Shown: positions 53,987-63,200 of the stretch, one piece after another
How positions within the stretch are numbered: position 1 is the stretch's first letter
How the letters are laid out: each line of letters begins with the position of its first letter
NCBI RefSeq assembly: GCF_029623955.1
Contig: NZ_JARSBP010000003.1
Coordinates: 62,001 to 126,000, forward strand
From: Mycobacterium sp. 236(2023)
GTDB lineage: Bacteria; Actinomycetota; Actinomycetes; Mycobacteriales; Mycobacteriaceae
Length of the DNA: 64,000 nt
Reading direction: 5' to 3'
The notes under the pieces: model-generated
Told to the model about the DNA's origin: nothing
What the model saw: the letters and a program-made list of their open reading frames with translations, nothing else
Databases searched by the model: none
Made by a program: the position numbers and the translations under genes

Positions 53987-54919
53987 ATGAATGATTCCGG
54001 GCTACTCGATGTCGGCAACGGCAACCGGATCTTCTGGGAGACGCGCGGTAACCCTGAGGGACGCCCCGTGCTGGTCGTGCACGGCGGGCCGGGCAGTGGA
54101 CGATCGCGGACCGCGCACACAACGTTCGAACAGGGCATGTTCGACCAGGACGCCTTCCGCGTCGTCTCGTTCGACCAGCGCGGATGCGGCTACAGCGTGC
54201 CCAGCGCGGCGGACCCGACGACCGACATGACGCACAACACCACCGCACATCTGCTCGCCGACATGGAACGACTGCGCGAGCACCTCGGGGTAGACACGTG
54301 GCTGCTGTTCGGCGGCTCCTGGGCGTCCACGCTGATCCTGCTTTACGCGCAACGCCACCCGGAGAACGTCAGCGGCATCGCGCTGGTCGGCGTCACGATG
54401 ACGACGGCCGACGAGATCGATTGGCTGTACCGCGGATTACGTCGGTTGCTGCCCGCCGCGTGGGAGCAGTTCCGTGCCGGTGCGCCCGACGGGGACGACG
54501 TCGTCGAGGCCTACCGGCTCTTGATGGAAGACCCTGATTCGGGGGTGCGCGAGAAGGCGGCCACCGACTGGTGTGCGTGGGAGGACGCGGTGATCGGGCA
54601 CGAAGCGTTGGGCAGCCCAGGGCAATACAGCGCCAAGACCGGCGCGGCCCGGTACGAGTTCGTCCGCATCTGCACCCATTACTTCGCGCACTGCGCCTGG
54701 CTCGACGACGGGCAGATCCTGCGCGACGCGCATCGGCTTCAGGGCATTCCCGGTGTGCTGATCCACGGCCGCCTCGACCTGGGGAGTCCACTGTCGACCG
54801 CCTGGGATCTTGCGAAGGCGTGGCCGGACGCGACGCTGAACGTCATCGACGACTCCGGGCACACGGGCAGCCCGGCGATGCGGCGCGCAATCGCCGGCGC
54901 GGTCGATCGGTTCATCTAG
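53987..54919 (+). CDS. pip: prolyl aminopeptidase-like alpha/beta hydrolase
   Basis: A 310-residue alpha/beta hydrolase that resembles proline iminopeptidase. HGGPGSG and FDQRGCGYS are the family markers; the nucleophile is in GGSWASTLIL (G-x-S-x-x-S type), and the C-terminal HTGSP supplies the catalytic His. It would remove N-terminal proline from peptides. The ATG is probably leaderless. The 3' end overlaps the convergent membrane-protein gene by 8 bases. Confidence 0.9.
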   Translation: MNDSGLLDVGNGNRIFWETRGNPEGRPVLVVHGGPGSGRSRTAHTTFEQGMFDQDAFRVVSFDQRGCGYSVPSAADPTTDMTHNTTAHLLADMERLREHLGVDTWLLFGGSWASTLILLYAQRHPENVSGIALVGVTMTTADEIDWLYRGLRRLLPAAWEQFRAGAPDGDDVVEAYRLLMEDPDSGVREKAATDWCAWEDAVIGHEALGSPGQYSAKTGAARYEFVRICTHYFAHCAWLDDGQILRDAHRLQGIPGVLIHGRLDLGSPLSTAWDLAKAWPDATLNVIDDSGHTGSPAMRRAIAGAVDRFI

Positions 54920-56681
54920 TGGGCGCTACGAATCCGACCGGTCCCGACGCGATGCAGACCGACAACGCCGCCGTCGTGGCCTCGACGGTGATCGCGTCAC
55001 CCGCGCCGGGCAGTCGCACGTAGACCCGGTTGAGGCCGGGGTGAACGGGCACCTTGACGGCCTCGCCCTCACTCAGGGACAGCGTCATCGAACCGTCGCT
55101 GTTGCCGAGGTAGTTGATCTCGACTGTCCAGTCGGCGGGCAGCAGCGGTCCGTCGAGCGGCATGCGTACCGGAAAGTCCGGCTGCACGAGGTATCCGCAC
55201 TGATCGTCGGGGCCCTGCCTGATGCTGCGGACCCACGTCACATTGGCATCCACCAGATTGCCCCTGACGTCGAGCATGCGGAGATCCGTTGTCGACGAGG
55301 AGAACTCGGGTCTATCAGAGAGCAGCGCGAACATGTGTGAGGCCAGGTTCTCCGGCCACGCGACACGCTGCAGCACCAGCGGGTCCACCTCTTGGTCGAG
55401 CATCGGGGCATCGGAGGTGGCGTGCGCCTGCGCGAGGCCCGTGCGCGCATTCTGCAGGTACGGTTGCGCCGGGTTGTCGCGCCAACTGGTCAGGAAGGTC
55501 GCCGTCGAGTACAGGCTGCTGGCCACGAAAGCGGCTGCCACGCAAAGTGTTAGGGCACTCCGGCGAACGGAGGAATCCAGCCATGCCGATCGCTCCCGAT
55601 TGGGCGCGCACAGCCCCACCGCCGCGAGCAGCGCCAGCACGACGACAAGGTCGGGCAGATACCGCAGTGTCTGCGCCAGCTCCAGCGCGGTGAACCGTGA
55701 CGAGCGCATCAGATAGATCGGCACCTGGCACGCCACCGCATACCCGAGCGCCGCCAACCACACCGGACCGAGCCGACGCTTGCGCATCACCGTCACCGCG
55801 ACCACCGCGGCCAGCGCCACCCAACCGAGGATCATGACCGTCATCGGCGGCACCGCCCACGGCGAGGCAGGTGCCCACCGTTGCCAATCCCACGGGCCGC
55901 CAACAAGACCGGGCACGATGCCGTGGGTGAAAGAGCGTCGCAACAGCTCCCAGGTCATCGCCGGATCGAAACTCCAGCGCTGCTGGTCGACAACGAGCAG
56001 ATACACGCCGGTCCACGCCGCGATCAGCGCCAGCGACACCACCCAGAGCCGCAGACCTCGACCCCACACGTCGCGCACCGAGAAGCTGCCCGTCGCGTGG
56101 CCGTACAGCGCGACGACGGTGAATGCGACGAACGGGATGATCGCGGATTTCTCGAAGAACAGCAGCCCGCCGAAGAACACCACGGCGCCGGTGAGCGCGT
56201 AACGCTGGTTTCCGGTGCGGATCAACAGGATCGCGTCGGCGCACACCCATGCCATCGCCGCCAGCATCGGCAGCGAGTTCAGACCCGCCGCCCACCATGC
56301 GAAACCCGGCACCGCCAGCGGGGTGAACAGGGCAAAGGTCAACGGCAGCAACAACACCGGCCGCCAGCCCAGGATGACGTAGAGGGCGCGCAGCAGCGCC
56401 AGCGACGCGACCAGCGCGAGGACCACCAAGCTCAGAGCGGGCCCCACCCAGTTCAGCGGCGCGATCCGCGTGATGGCCCCTGCCACCAGGAACGCTCCGG
56501 GCATCACGTGCCCGTCGTGGTCATCGAACAGATACCCCGGCGACAACAGGCCCTGCGTGCCCGCCCGCCCGACCAGAATCAGGTCGTCCCAATAGAAGTA
56601 GCCGCCGAACGCCAACGCCGCCCGGATGACCAGGTGCACCGCGATCAGCACCACGGCGGCGCGGGCGACGGCAGATCTCAT
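54912..56681 (-). CDS. GT-C-like polytopic membrane protein (Rv3635-like)
   Basis: A 589-residue membrane protein with about 10-11 helices and a large extracytoplasmic C-terminal domain (about 420-589) of beta structure. The first external loop has YFYWDDLILV and FDDHDGHVMPG, where acidic pairs could be the catalytic centre of a GT-C lipid-linked sugar transferase. No sugar specificity can be inferred. It ends the coupled cluster, 4 bases behind galE. Its length is close to M. tuberculosis Rv3635, 591 residues, which lies next to galE1. Confidence 0.78.
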   Translation of the reverse strand: MRSAVARAAVVLIAVHLVIRAALAFGGYFYWDDLILVGRAGTQGLLSPGYLFDDHDGHVMPGAFLVAGAITRIAPLNWVGPALSLVVLALVASLALLRALYVILGWRPVLLLPLTFALFTPLAVPGFAWWAAGLNSLPMLAAMAWVCADAILLIRTGNQRYALTGAVVFFGGLLFFEKSAIIPFVAFTVVALYGHATGSFSVRDVWGRGLRLWVVSLALIAAWTGVYLLVVDQQRWSFDPAMTWELLRRSFTHGIVPGLVGGPWDWQRWAPASPWAVPPMTVMILGWVALAAVVAVTVMRKRRLGPVWLAALGYAVACQVPIYLMRSSRFTALELAQTLRYLPDLVVVLALLAAVGLCAPNRERSAWLDSSVRRSALTLCVAAAFVASSLYSTATFLTSWRDNPAQPYLQNARTGLAQAHATSDAPMLDQEVDPLVLQRVAWPENLASHMFALLSDRPEFSSSTTDLRMLDVRGNLVDANVTWVRSIRQGPDDQCGYLVQPDFPVRMPLDGPLLPADWTVEINYLGNSDGSMTLSLSEGEAVKVPVHPGLNRVYVRLPGAGDAITVEATTAALSVCIASGPVGFVAPTR

Positions 56682-56685
56682 GGAA

Positions 56686-57657
56686 CTAGCGGGGATACGT
56701 GTCTCCGGCCTTCTGCCGAGCCCGCCACGCCGAGGCGACCATCTCTTCGAGCGTGTGCCGGTTGGCCCAGTCCAGGTCGCGCGCGGCGAGCTCGCCGGTG
56801 GCGACGATTCGGGCGAGATCTCCGGGACGCCGCGGAATGACTTCCGGCTCGAAGTGGATGCCGGTGATGTCCCGCATCGCGCTCATGATCTCGCGCACCG
56901 AGGTGCCCGCCCCGCTGCCGAGGTTGTACACCGGTTCGACCGCCAGTCCGTCGGCCAGCCTGCGGGCCGCCGCGACGTGCGCCAGCGCGAGATCGGTGAC
57001 GTGGATGTAGTCGCGCACGCAGGTGCCGTCCGGCGTCGGATAGTCGTCGCCGTTGATGCGCGGGGTCTCTTCCCGATAGAGCATGTCGAACACCCTGGGG
57101 AAAAGGTTGTGCGGGCTGGCGTCGTACAGCTCGTCCGAGCCGGACCCGACGACGTTGAAGTAGCGCAGGCTGGTGTGCCGCAGGCCGGTCGCCCGGCCGG
57201 CATCGCGCAGCAGCCATTCACCGATCAGCTTCGTCTCGCCGTACGGCGACTCCGGAACCGTTGGTGTGGACTCGTCGACGAACTCGACGTCCGGTGTGCC
57301 GTACGTCGCGGCACTTGAGGAGAAGACGATCTGGTCGACCCCGTGGCGCTCCATCGCCTGCAGCAAGATGACGGTCGCCGAGATGTTCTGCTCGTAGGTG
57401 TGCAGAGGCCGTTTGACCGATTCGCCGGCGTACTTGTAGCCCGCGATGTGAATAACGCCGCTGACGTCCTTCACCGTGTCGTCGACCAGCGCCGCGTCGA
57501 GCAACGTCCCCTTGACGAAATCCGCGCCGTCGGGCACGAACGCCTCGATGCCTGTCGACAGGTCGTCGATGATCACCACGCCGAGGCCGGCGTCCAGCAT
57601 CGCGCGGGCCACGTGCGAACCGATGTATCCGGCGCCGCCGGTCACCAGCCAGCTCAT
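56686..57657 (-). CDS. galE: UDP-glucose 4-epimerase
   Basis: A 323-residue short-chain dehydrogenase-type epimerase. NAD binding is GGAGYIGSHV at the N-terminus, and the catalytic Y-x3-K is in SPYGETK with an upstream SSSAATYG. It interconverts UDP-glucose and UDP-galactose and would supply galactose for arabinogalactan or other surface glycans. The ATG overlaps the flippase stop (ATGA). It corresponds to galE1 (Rv3634c). Confidence 0.94.
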   Translation of the reverse strand: MSWLVTGGAGYIGSHVARAMLDAGLGVVIIDDLSTGIEAFVPDGADFVKGTLLDAALVDDTVKDVSGVIHIAGYKYAGESVKRPLHTYEQNISATVILLQAMERHGVDQIVFSSSAATYGTPDVEFVDESTPTVPESPYGETKLIGEWLLRDAGRATGLRHTSLRYFNVVGSGSDELYDASPHNLFPRVFDMLYREETPRINGDDYPTPDGTCVRDYIHVTDLALAHVAAARRLADGLAVEPVYNLGSGAGTSVREIMSAMRDITGIHFEPEVIPRRPGDLARIVATGELAARDLDWANRHTLEEMVASAWRARQKAGDTYPR

Positions 57658-58934
57658 ATCGTCTCCTCAGTCGTCGAACGCAGCATAGGTGGGCGCTGCC
57701 GAGCCGCCCCGGCGAGCGCCACCAGATGCACCATGATGCCGATCACCGGTCCGCCGAGCAGCGCGACCACCGTGCGGTTCTCCAGGTCCAGCGGCAGCAT
57801 CAGCAGCAGCGTCGAGGCCACCGTAGCGATCACCCAACCCGCCGCGTAGGCCCGGTGCATCGCCGCCGCGACGGCCGCGGCGCCCGTCAGCGTCAGCAGC
57901 GCGATGCCCACCGCGGCGGCCGTCAGCCAGCCGAGCAGGGCCCCGTCGGCCACGTACTGCGCGCCGAACGCTTCGCGCAGCAGCCACGGTCCGAACAGTG
58001 CCGCCAGGACCACCCCGATCACACCGATCACACCCACCAGCGCCGACGGTCCGATCAGCGCCTTGAGGCGATGGTCGCGCTGGTCGACGAAATGCGCGAT
58101 CAGGTTTCCCTGCATCGCCGTCAGCGGCACGAGCAATGGGGCCCGCGTCAGCGTGACCGCGAGGATGACGACGCCACCGGCGGCGCCGAGGTCGTCGGAC
58201 GTGGCCTTGAGCAGTACCGGAAATCCCATCACCAGCACCGCGCTGGCGCCTGCCGCGGCGACCGAATGGCCCGTGCCGCGCAGGAACGTCGCCGTCCCGC
58301 CCGGGGTGATCACCTGCGCGGCGGCCCGCGTCGCGCGGGAGACGGCGAGCATCAGAACCCACCCCATTGCCCCGGCGACGGTCGCCCACAGGTAGCCGCC
58401 GAGGCCCCATCCGACGGCGAAGCTCGCGGTGGCGATGACGACGCGCAGCACCGCGTCGGTGACCATCAACGCGCCGTACTCCGACCAGCGGTCCATCCCG
58501 GCGAGCGCCCCGAGCAGTGTGGTGTGCAGGCAGAAGCCGGCCAGACCCCCGCACAGCAGGACGACGCTGAGGAGGCGGGCGTCGACGAACACGTGCGACG
58601 CCCACAGCGGCGAGGTGGCGGCGATGGTGGCGGCGGCGCCGAGTCCGAGTCCGGCGGCGACGCGCATCGGGCGGGTGAGCCTGCCGTCGGGGTCGGCAGT
58701 GGGGGAGCGCACCTCCCGCGTCGTCTCTTGCAGCAGGCCGAACGCGGCGCCGCTGGCCAGCCCGAACGCGCCCCAGAACACGCCGAACACCGAGAAGCCG
58801 GCGGGCTCGAGGTCGCGCGCCGCCAGATAGAGCACCGCGTATCCGCACAGCGCCGAGATCGCTGTGGCCGCCCCGACCCGGACCACGCTGCCGCGGCTGA
58901 CCGCCCCCGACGGCCCCGCCGTCGCGTCGGTCAC
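57654..58934 (-). CDS. flippase-like membrane protein (Rv3630-like, MATE/Wzx-type)
   Basis: A 426-residue protein with about 12 hydrophobic helices in the arrangement of polysaccharide biosynthesis (Wzx/MOP) transporters, with a short N-terminus (TDATAGPSGAVSRGSVVRVG). No motif fixes the substrate. The GTG overlaps the metallopeptidase stop (GTGA), and its own stop overlaps the galE ATG, implying cotranslation. It may flip a lipid-linked sugar. Confidence 0.75.
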   Translation of the reverse strand: MTDATAGPSGAVSRGSVVRVGAATAISALCGYAVLYLAARDLEPAGFSVFGVFWGAFGLASGAAFGLLQETTREVRSPTADPDGRLTRPMRVAAGLGLGAAATIAATSPLWASHVFVDARLLSVVLLCGGLAGFCLHTTLLGALAGMDRWSEYGALMVTDAVLRVVIATASFAVGWGLGGYLWATVAGAMGWVLMLAVSRATRAAAQVITPGGTATFLRGTGHSVAAAGASAVLVMGFPVLLKATSDDLGAAGGVVILAVTLTRAPLLVPLTAMQGNLIAHFVDQRDHRLKALIGPSALVGVIGVIGVVLAALFGPWLLREAFGAQYVADGALLGWLTAAAVGIALLTLTGAAAVAAAMHRAYAAGWVIATVASTLLLMLPLDLENRTVVALLGGPVIGIMVHLVALAGAARQRPPMLRSTTEETI

Positions 58935-60277
58935 GACCCGTGGTCCAGCGGCGGCACCCGCGTCGAGTAGAGCCACGCCGCCCACAACGGCCGCAGGGAG
59001 TCGTCGGCGTACTGGCTCGCCAGGCCGATGAAGTCGTCGGTGACCACACTGCTGTGGCGATAGCGCGTCGTCCAACCCTTCAGCAGCGCAAAGAAATTCG
59101 TGTCGCCGATGTGCTTGCGCAACGCGTGCAGCGTCAGCGCGCCGCGCTTGTAGACGCGGTCGTCGAACATGTCGCGCGGCCCGGGGTCGGCGAGCACGAG
59201 ATTCTGCGGCGAGCTCTTGAGCCGGTGGTGGTAGTGGCGGGCCCATTCGTCGGCGGTGCGCTCACCGGCATGCTCGGACCACAACCACTCGGCGTAGCAG
59301 GCGAAGCCCTCGTGCAACCAGATGTGACGCCAGCGCTGCACGGTGACCGAGTTGCCGAACCACTGGTGTGCCAGCTCGTGCGCGATCAGGCGCTCCGCGC
59401 CCCGCCTGCCGTCGCAGTGATTCGCACCGAAGATCGAAATACCTTGTGCCTCAAGTGGTATTTCAAGATCGTCGTCCGTCACCACGACCGTGTAGCCGGT
59501 CGCCAACGGGTACGGCCCGAAGAGTTTGGCGAACAGCTTCATCATCTGCGGCTGGCGTCCGAAGTCGTGGTCGAACGCGGCGCGCAGCCGGGTCGGCAGG
59601 ACCGCGAAGATCTCGACGCCGTTCTTGGCCATCCGGTGTCTGTCGTACATGCCGATCTGCAACGTCATCAGGTACGTCGACGTCGGTTCGGCCTGCTCGT
59701 ACACCCAGGTGGTCATGCCTGCACGGGCGCGCTTGGCTAGCAGCGCCCCGTTCGCCAGCGCGAAATAGGGACTCTCCGTGGCGATCTGGACGCGGAAGCT
59801 GGCTTTCGCACTCGGGTGGTCGTCACACGGGAACCACGACGATGCACCGTTGGGTTGGCCGGCGACCAGCACCCCCTCGGTCAGTTCCTCGAATCCGACC
59901 TCGCCCCAAAGAGATCGGATGGGACGGGGGGTGCCGCCGTAGCGGATGGCGATCGTCATCGCCGCACCGGCGGGCAGGCGGTCGGTGAGTGCGATGCTCA
60001 GTTTCCCCGAGGCGGACCGGAATTGGGCGGGCCGCTTGCCGTTGACCGTCACCTTCGTCACCGACAGCGCGTTCGACAGGTCGAGGGTGAAGGTCTTCAG
60101 CTCGGCCAGCGTGACTGCGGTGATCGTCGCCGAGCCGGTGAGCCGGTTGATGGCGACCTTGTACTCGAGCTCGAGTTCGTAGCGCGACACCCGGAAGCCG
60201 AAATTGCCGGCGTCCGGCAGATACGGGTCGATGACAGGCGCAGCGCTCTTCTTGGCGACCCGTTTGCGTGCTGTCAC
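58931..60277 (-). CDS. M1-family metallopeptidase
   Basis: A 448-residue gluzincin aminopeptidase. The zinc motif HELAHQWFGN with LHEGFACYAEW is HExxH-18-E, and the GxMEN-type substrate motif is replaced by LEAQGISIF, which is unusual and suggests altered substrate specificity. The typical C-terminal helical domain is missing, so it is shorter than PepN. The GTG start overlaps the NRPS stop (GTGA). It is part of the five-gene envelope cluster. Confidence 0.86.
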   Translation of the reverse strand: MTARKRVAKKSAAPVIDPYLPDAGNFGFRVSRYELELEYKVAINRLTGSATITAVTLAELKTFTLDLSNALSVTKVTVNGKRPAQFRSASGKLSIALTDRLPAGAAMTIAIRYGGTPRPIRSLWGEVGFEELTEGVLVAGQPNGASSWFPCDDHPSAKASFRVQIATESPYFALANGALLAKRARAGMTTWVYEQAEPTSTYLMTLQIGMYDRHRMAKNGVEIFAVLPTRLRAAFDHDFGRQPQMMKLFAKLFGPYPLATGYTVVVTDDDLEIPLEAQGISIFGANHCDGRRGAERLIAHELAHQWFGNSVTVQRWRHIWLHEGFACYAEWLWSEHAGERTADEWARHYHHRLKSSPQNLVLADPGPRDMFDDRVYKRGALTLHALRKHIGDTNFFALLKGWTTRYRHSSVVTDDFIGLASQYADDSLRPLWAAWLYSTRVPPLDHGS

Positions 60278-63200
60278 GCGGCCGCAGACTTCTTCGGCTT
60301 GGAATCCGTTGACTCGCTGCGCTTCTTGCGTGGATTCCACGGCGCGATCGGGTTGCCTTGCCAGCGTGTCGAGGGTGGTACCTCGTCGCCGCGCATCACC
60401 AGGGATGCGGGTCCGACGGTGGCGGCTGCTCCGATACGCGCGGCGGGCAGTGCCACACAGTGCGGTCCCAGCGTCGCACCCTCCTCCAGGACCACGGTGT
60501 CCATCCGCATGATGCGGTCGTGGAACAGGTGCGTCTGCACCACGCAGCCGCGGTTGACCGTGGCGCCCTTCTCGAGGGTCACCAGGTCGGCTTCGGGAAG
60601 CCAGTACGTCTCACACCACACGCCGCGTCCGATCTTCGCGCCCAGGCCCCGCAGCCACAGGTTCATGACGGGCGTACCCGATGCGGCGCGGGCGAACCAC
60701 GGGGCGGCGACGGTCTCGACGAACGTGTCCGACACCTCGTTGCGCCACACGAACGACGACCACAGCGGATGTTCGATCGCGGCGATCCGGCCCACCAGAA
60801 GCCATTTCGCGACAACCGCGATCCCGCCGGCCACGGCGCCGGCGACCAGCAGGATCGGGCCGGCAGCCACGCCCGCCCACGGCCAGCCGTACGACACCGC
60901 CATGTGCTGGATCGTCAGGAGCACCGCGACGCCGATCGCGAACGTCACGATGACCGGAAGGAAACGGAACGTCTCGACCGTGGCGCGCAACACCTTCAGG
61001 CGCGTCGACGGGTGGAAGGTGCGCAGCGCGTCGGCTGCGGTCGGCTGCCGCCGCAGCCGCACCGGGGGACTGCCCAGCCACGACGAGCCCGCCTTCGCTT
61101 TGTGCGGGGTGGCCGACAGCACCGCGACGAGACCGTCGTCGGGCACCCGCCGTCCGGGCTGCGTGATGCCCGAGTTGCCGAGGAACGCGCGCTTGCCGAC
61201 GGTGGCCCGCGCGACGTGGATCCAGCCGCCGCCCAATTCGTAGGAGGCGACCATGGTGTCGTCGGCGAGGAACGCGCCGTCGTCGACGACGGTGAACTTC
61301 GGGATCATCAGTGCCGTCGAAATCTCGGTTCCCTTACCGATTTTCGCGCCGAGCAGCCGCAGCCACCACGGTGTGAGCAGGCCCGCATAGACGGGGAACA
61401 GGTAGTTGCGGGCGGCGTCCATCAGGCGCTCGGTGGCCCACAATTGCCAGCCGGAGCGGCTGCGCACCGGGTGGTAGCCCTCGTTGAGGCCCAGCGACAA
61501 CACCCGGACACCGACGAACGTCAGCAGCGCGTACACGACCACCGCTGCGGTGGTCGCAGGTATGACCCACACGAGTGCGGGCAGGATCGCCGACGTCACC
61601 GACGACGTGCCGCGCACGGCCCACCCGATGACGGCGAGCCCGGCGGCCAACGCGGCCAACGGAAGCGAACCCAGCAGCATCGACGTGAGGCCGTACATCG
61701 CCACCCACAGCGGGGCGCGGGGCGGGCGGTGATCCGGCCACGGGTGTTTGGCCTTACCGGACTTGATGGCGGGTGAGCCTTTCCAGTACTGGCCGTTCTT
61801 CACCTTTCCGACCACCCCCGACCCGGGGGCCACGTCGGCGTTCTTGCCGACGACGGCGCCGGGCAGCAGCGTCGTGCGCGCGCCGACGGTGGCGTCGTTG
61901 CCGACGGTGATCGGACCGACGTGGAACTGGTCGCCGTCGATCCAGTGGCCGGTGAGGTCGACCTCCGGTTCGATCGAGCAGCGGTGCCCGAGCGTCAGCA
62001 TCCCGGTCACCGGCGGTGCAGAGTGCAGGTCGACGCCGCTGCCGATCTTGTTGCCCAGCGCGCGGGCGTAGTAGACGAGCCACGGCGCACCGGCCATGTT
62101 CTCGGCACCGCTGGCCTCGGCGAGCCGCTCGGCCAGCCACAGCCGCAGATGCACCGACCCCCCGCGGCGATATGTCCCCGGCTGCAGATTCCCGACGAGG
62201 ATCCGCGCGCCGAACACCGCGATGCCCATGCGGCCCGGCGGCGCGACGAACAGCAGGAAGCCGCCCAGCACCCACCACCAGCTGATCGGCCGCACCCAGT
62301 CGACGAGCGACAGCTCGGCGGCGACATTGTTGGCGACGGCCAGCCACACCACCCACTGCATGCCGGTCAGCATCGCCAGCGGCACCGTGAGCGCCACCTG
62401 CACGGCCTGGGTCAGGGCCGAGACCGGCTTGACGGTCCGGGTCTCGACGGCGGGCGGGGGAGCCAGTTCGTCGAGATACCCGGCGAGTGAGCCGAGGCGC
62501 GGATGGTCGTAGAGGTCGGCGACGGTCACCTGCGGATAGCGCTGCCGCAGGGCCGCGACGAGTTGGGCCGCCGACAGCGATCCGCCGCCGAGGGCGTGGA
62601 AGTCCGCCTCGGGCCCGTCGATCGGTGAGGCGAGCACCTCGCGCCACAGTCCGGCCAGCCAGCCGAGAGTGCCTCCGAGATCGGCACCGTCATCGGTGGG
62701 GTCGTCGACGGGCCACGGCAGCGCATTCCTGTCGACCTTGCCCGACGTGCGTGTCGGCAGCTCGTCGACGACGACCAGCCGGGGGACGAGCGCCGCAGGC
62801 AGGGATCCGGCGAGCAGAGCCCGCGCGTTGGCGACGTCGAACGTCCCTTCGAGTCCGGGAGCCACGGCGATGTAGCCGACGAGAAGCGGTGTCCCGCTTG
62901 CGGTTTTGCGGACGGCCGCCGCCCCGCCGCTGACGCCCGGCAGGTTGACGAGCGCGGTGTCGACCTCACCGAGTTCGATGCGGCGCCCGCCGACCTTCAC
63001 CTGGTCGTCGGCGCGGCCCATGAAGTAGAGGCCGTCGGCTTCGAGCCGGACCAGATCACCACTGCGGTAGGCGCGGCTCCACGCCAGCGTCGCCGACGAG
63101 GCGTACTTCTCGGCGTCCTTCTCCGGGTCGAGGTAGCGCGCCAGCCCCACCCCGCCGATGACGAGCTCGCCGACCTCGCCGACCCCCACCGGCCGACCCT

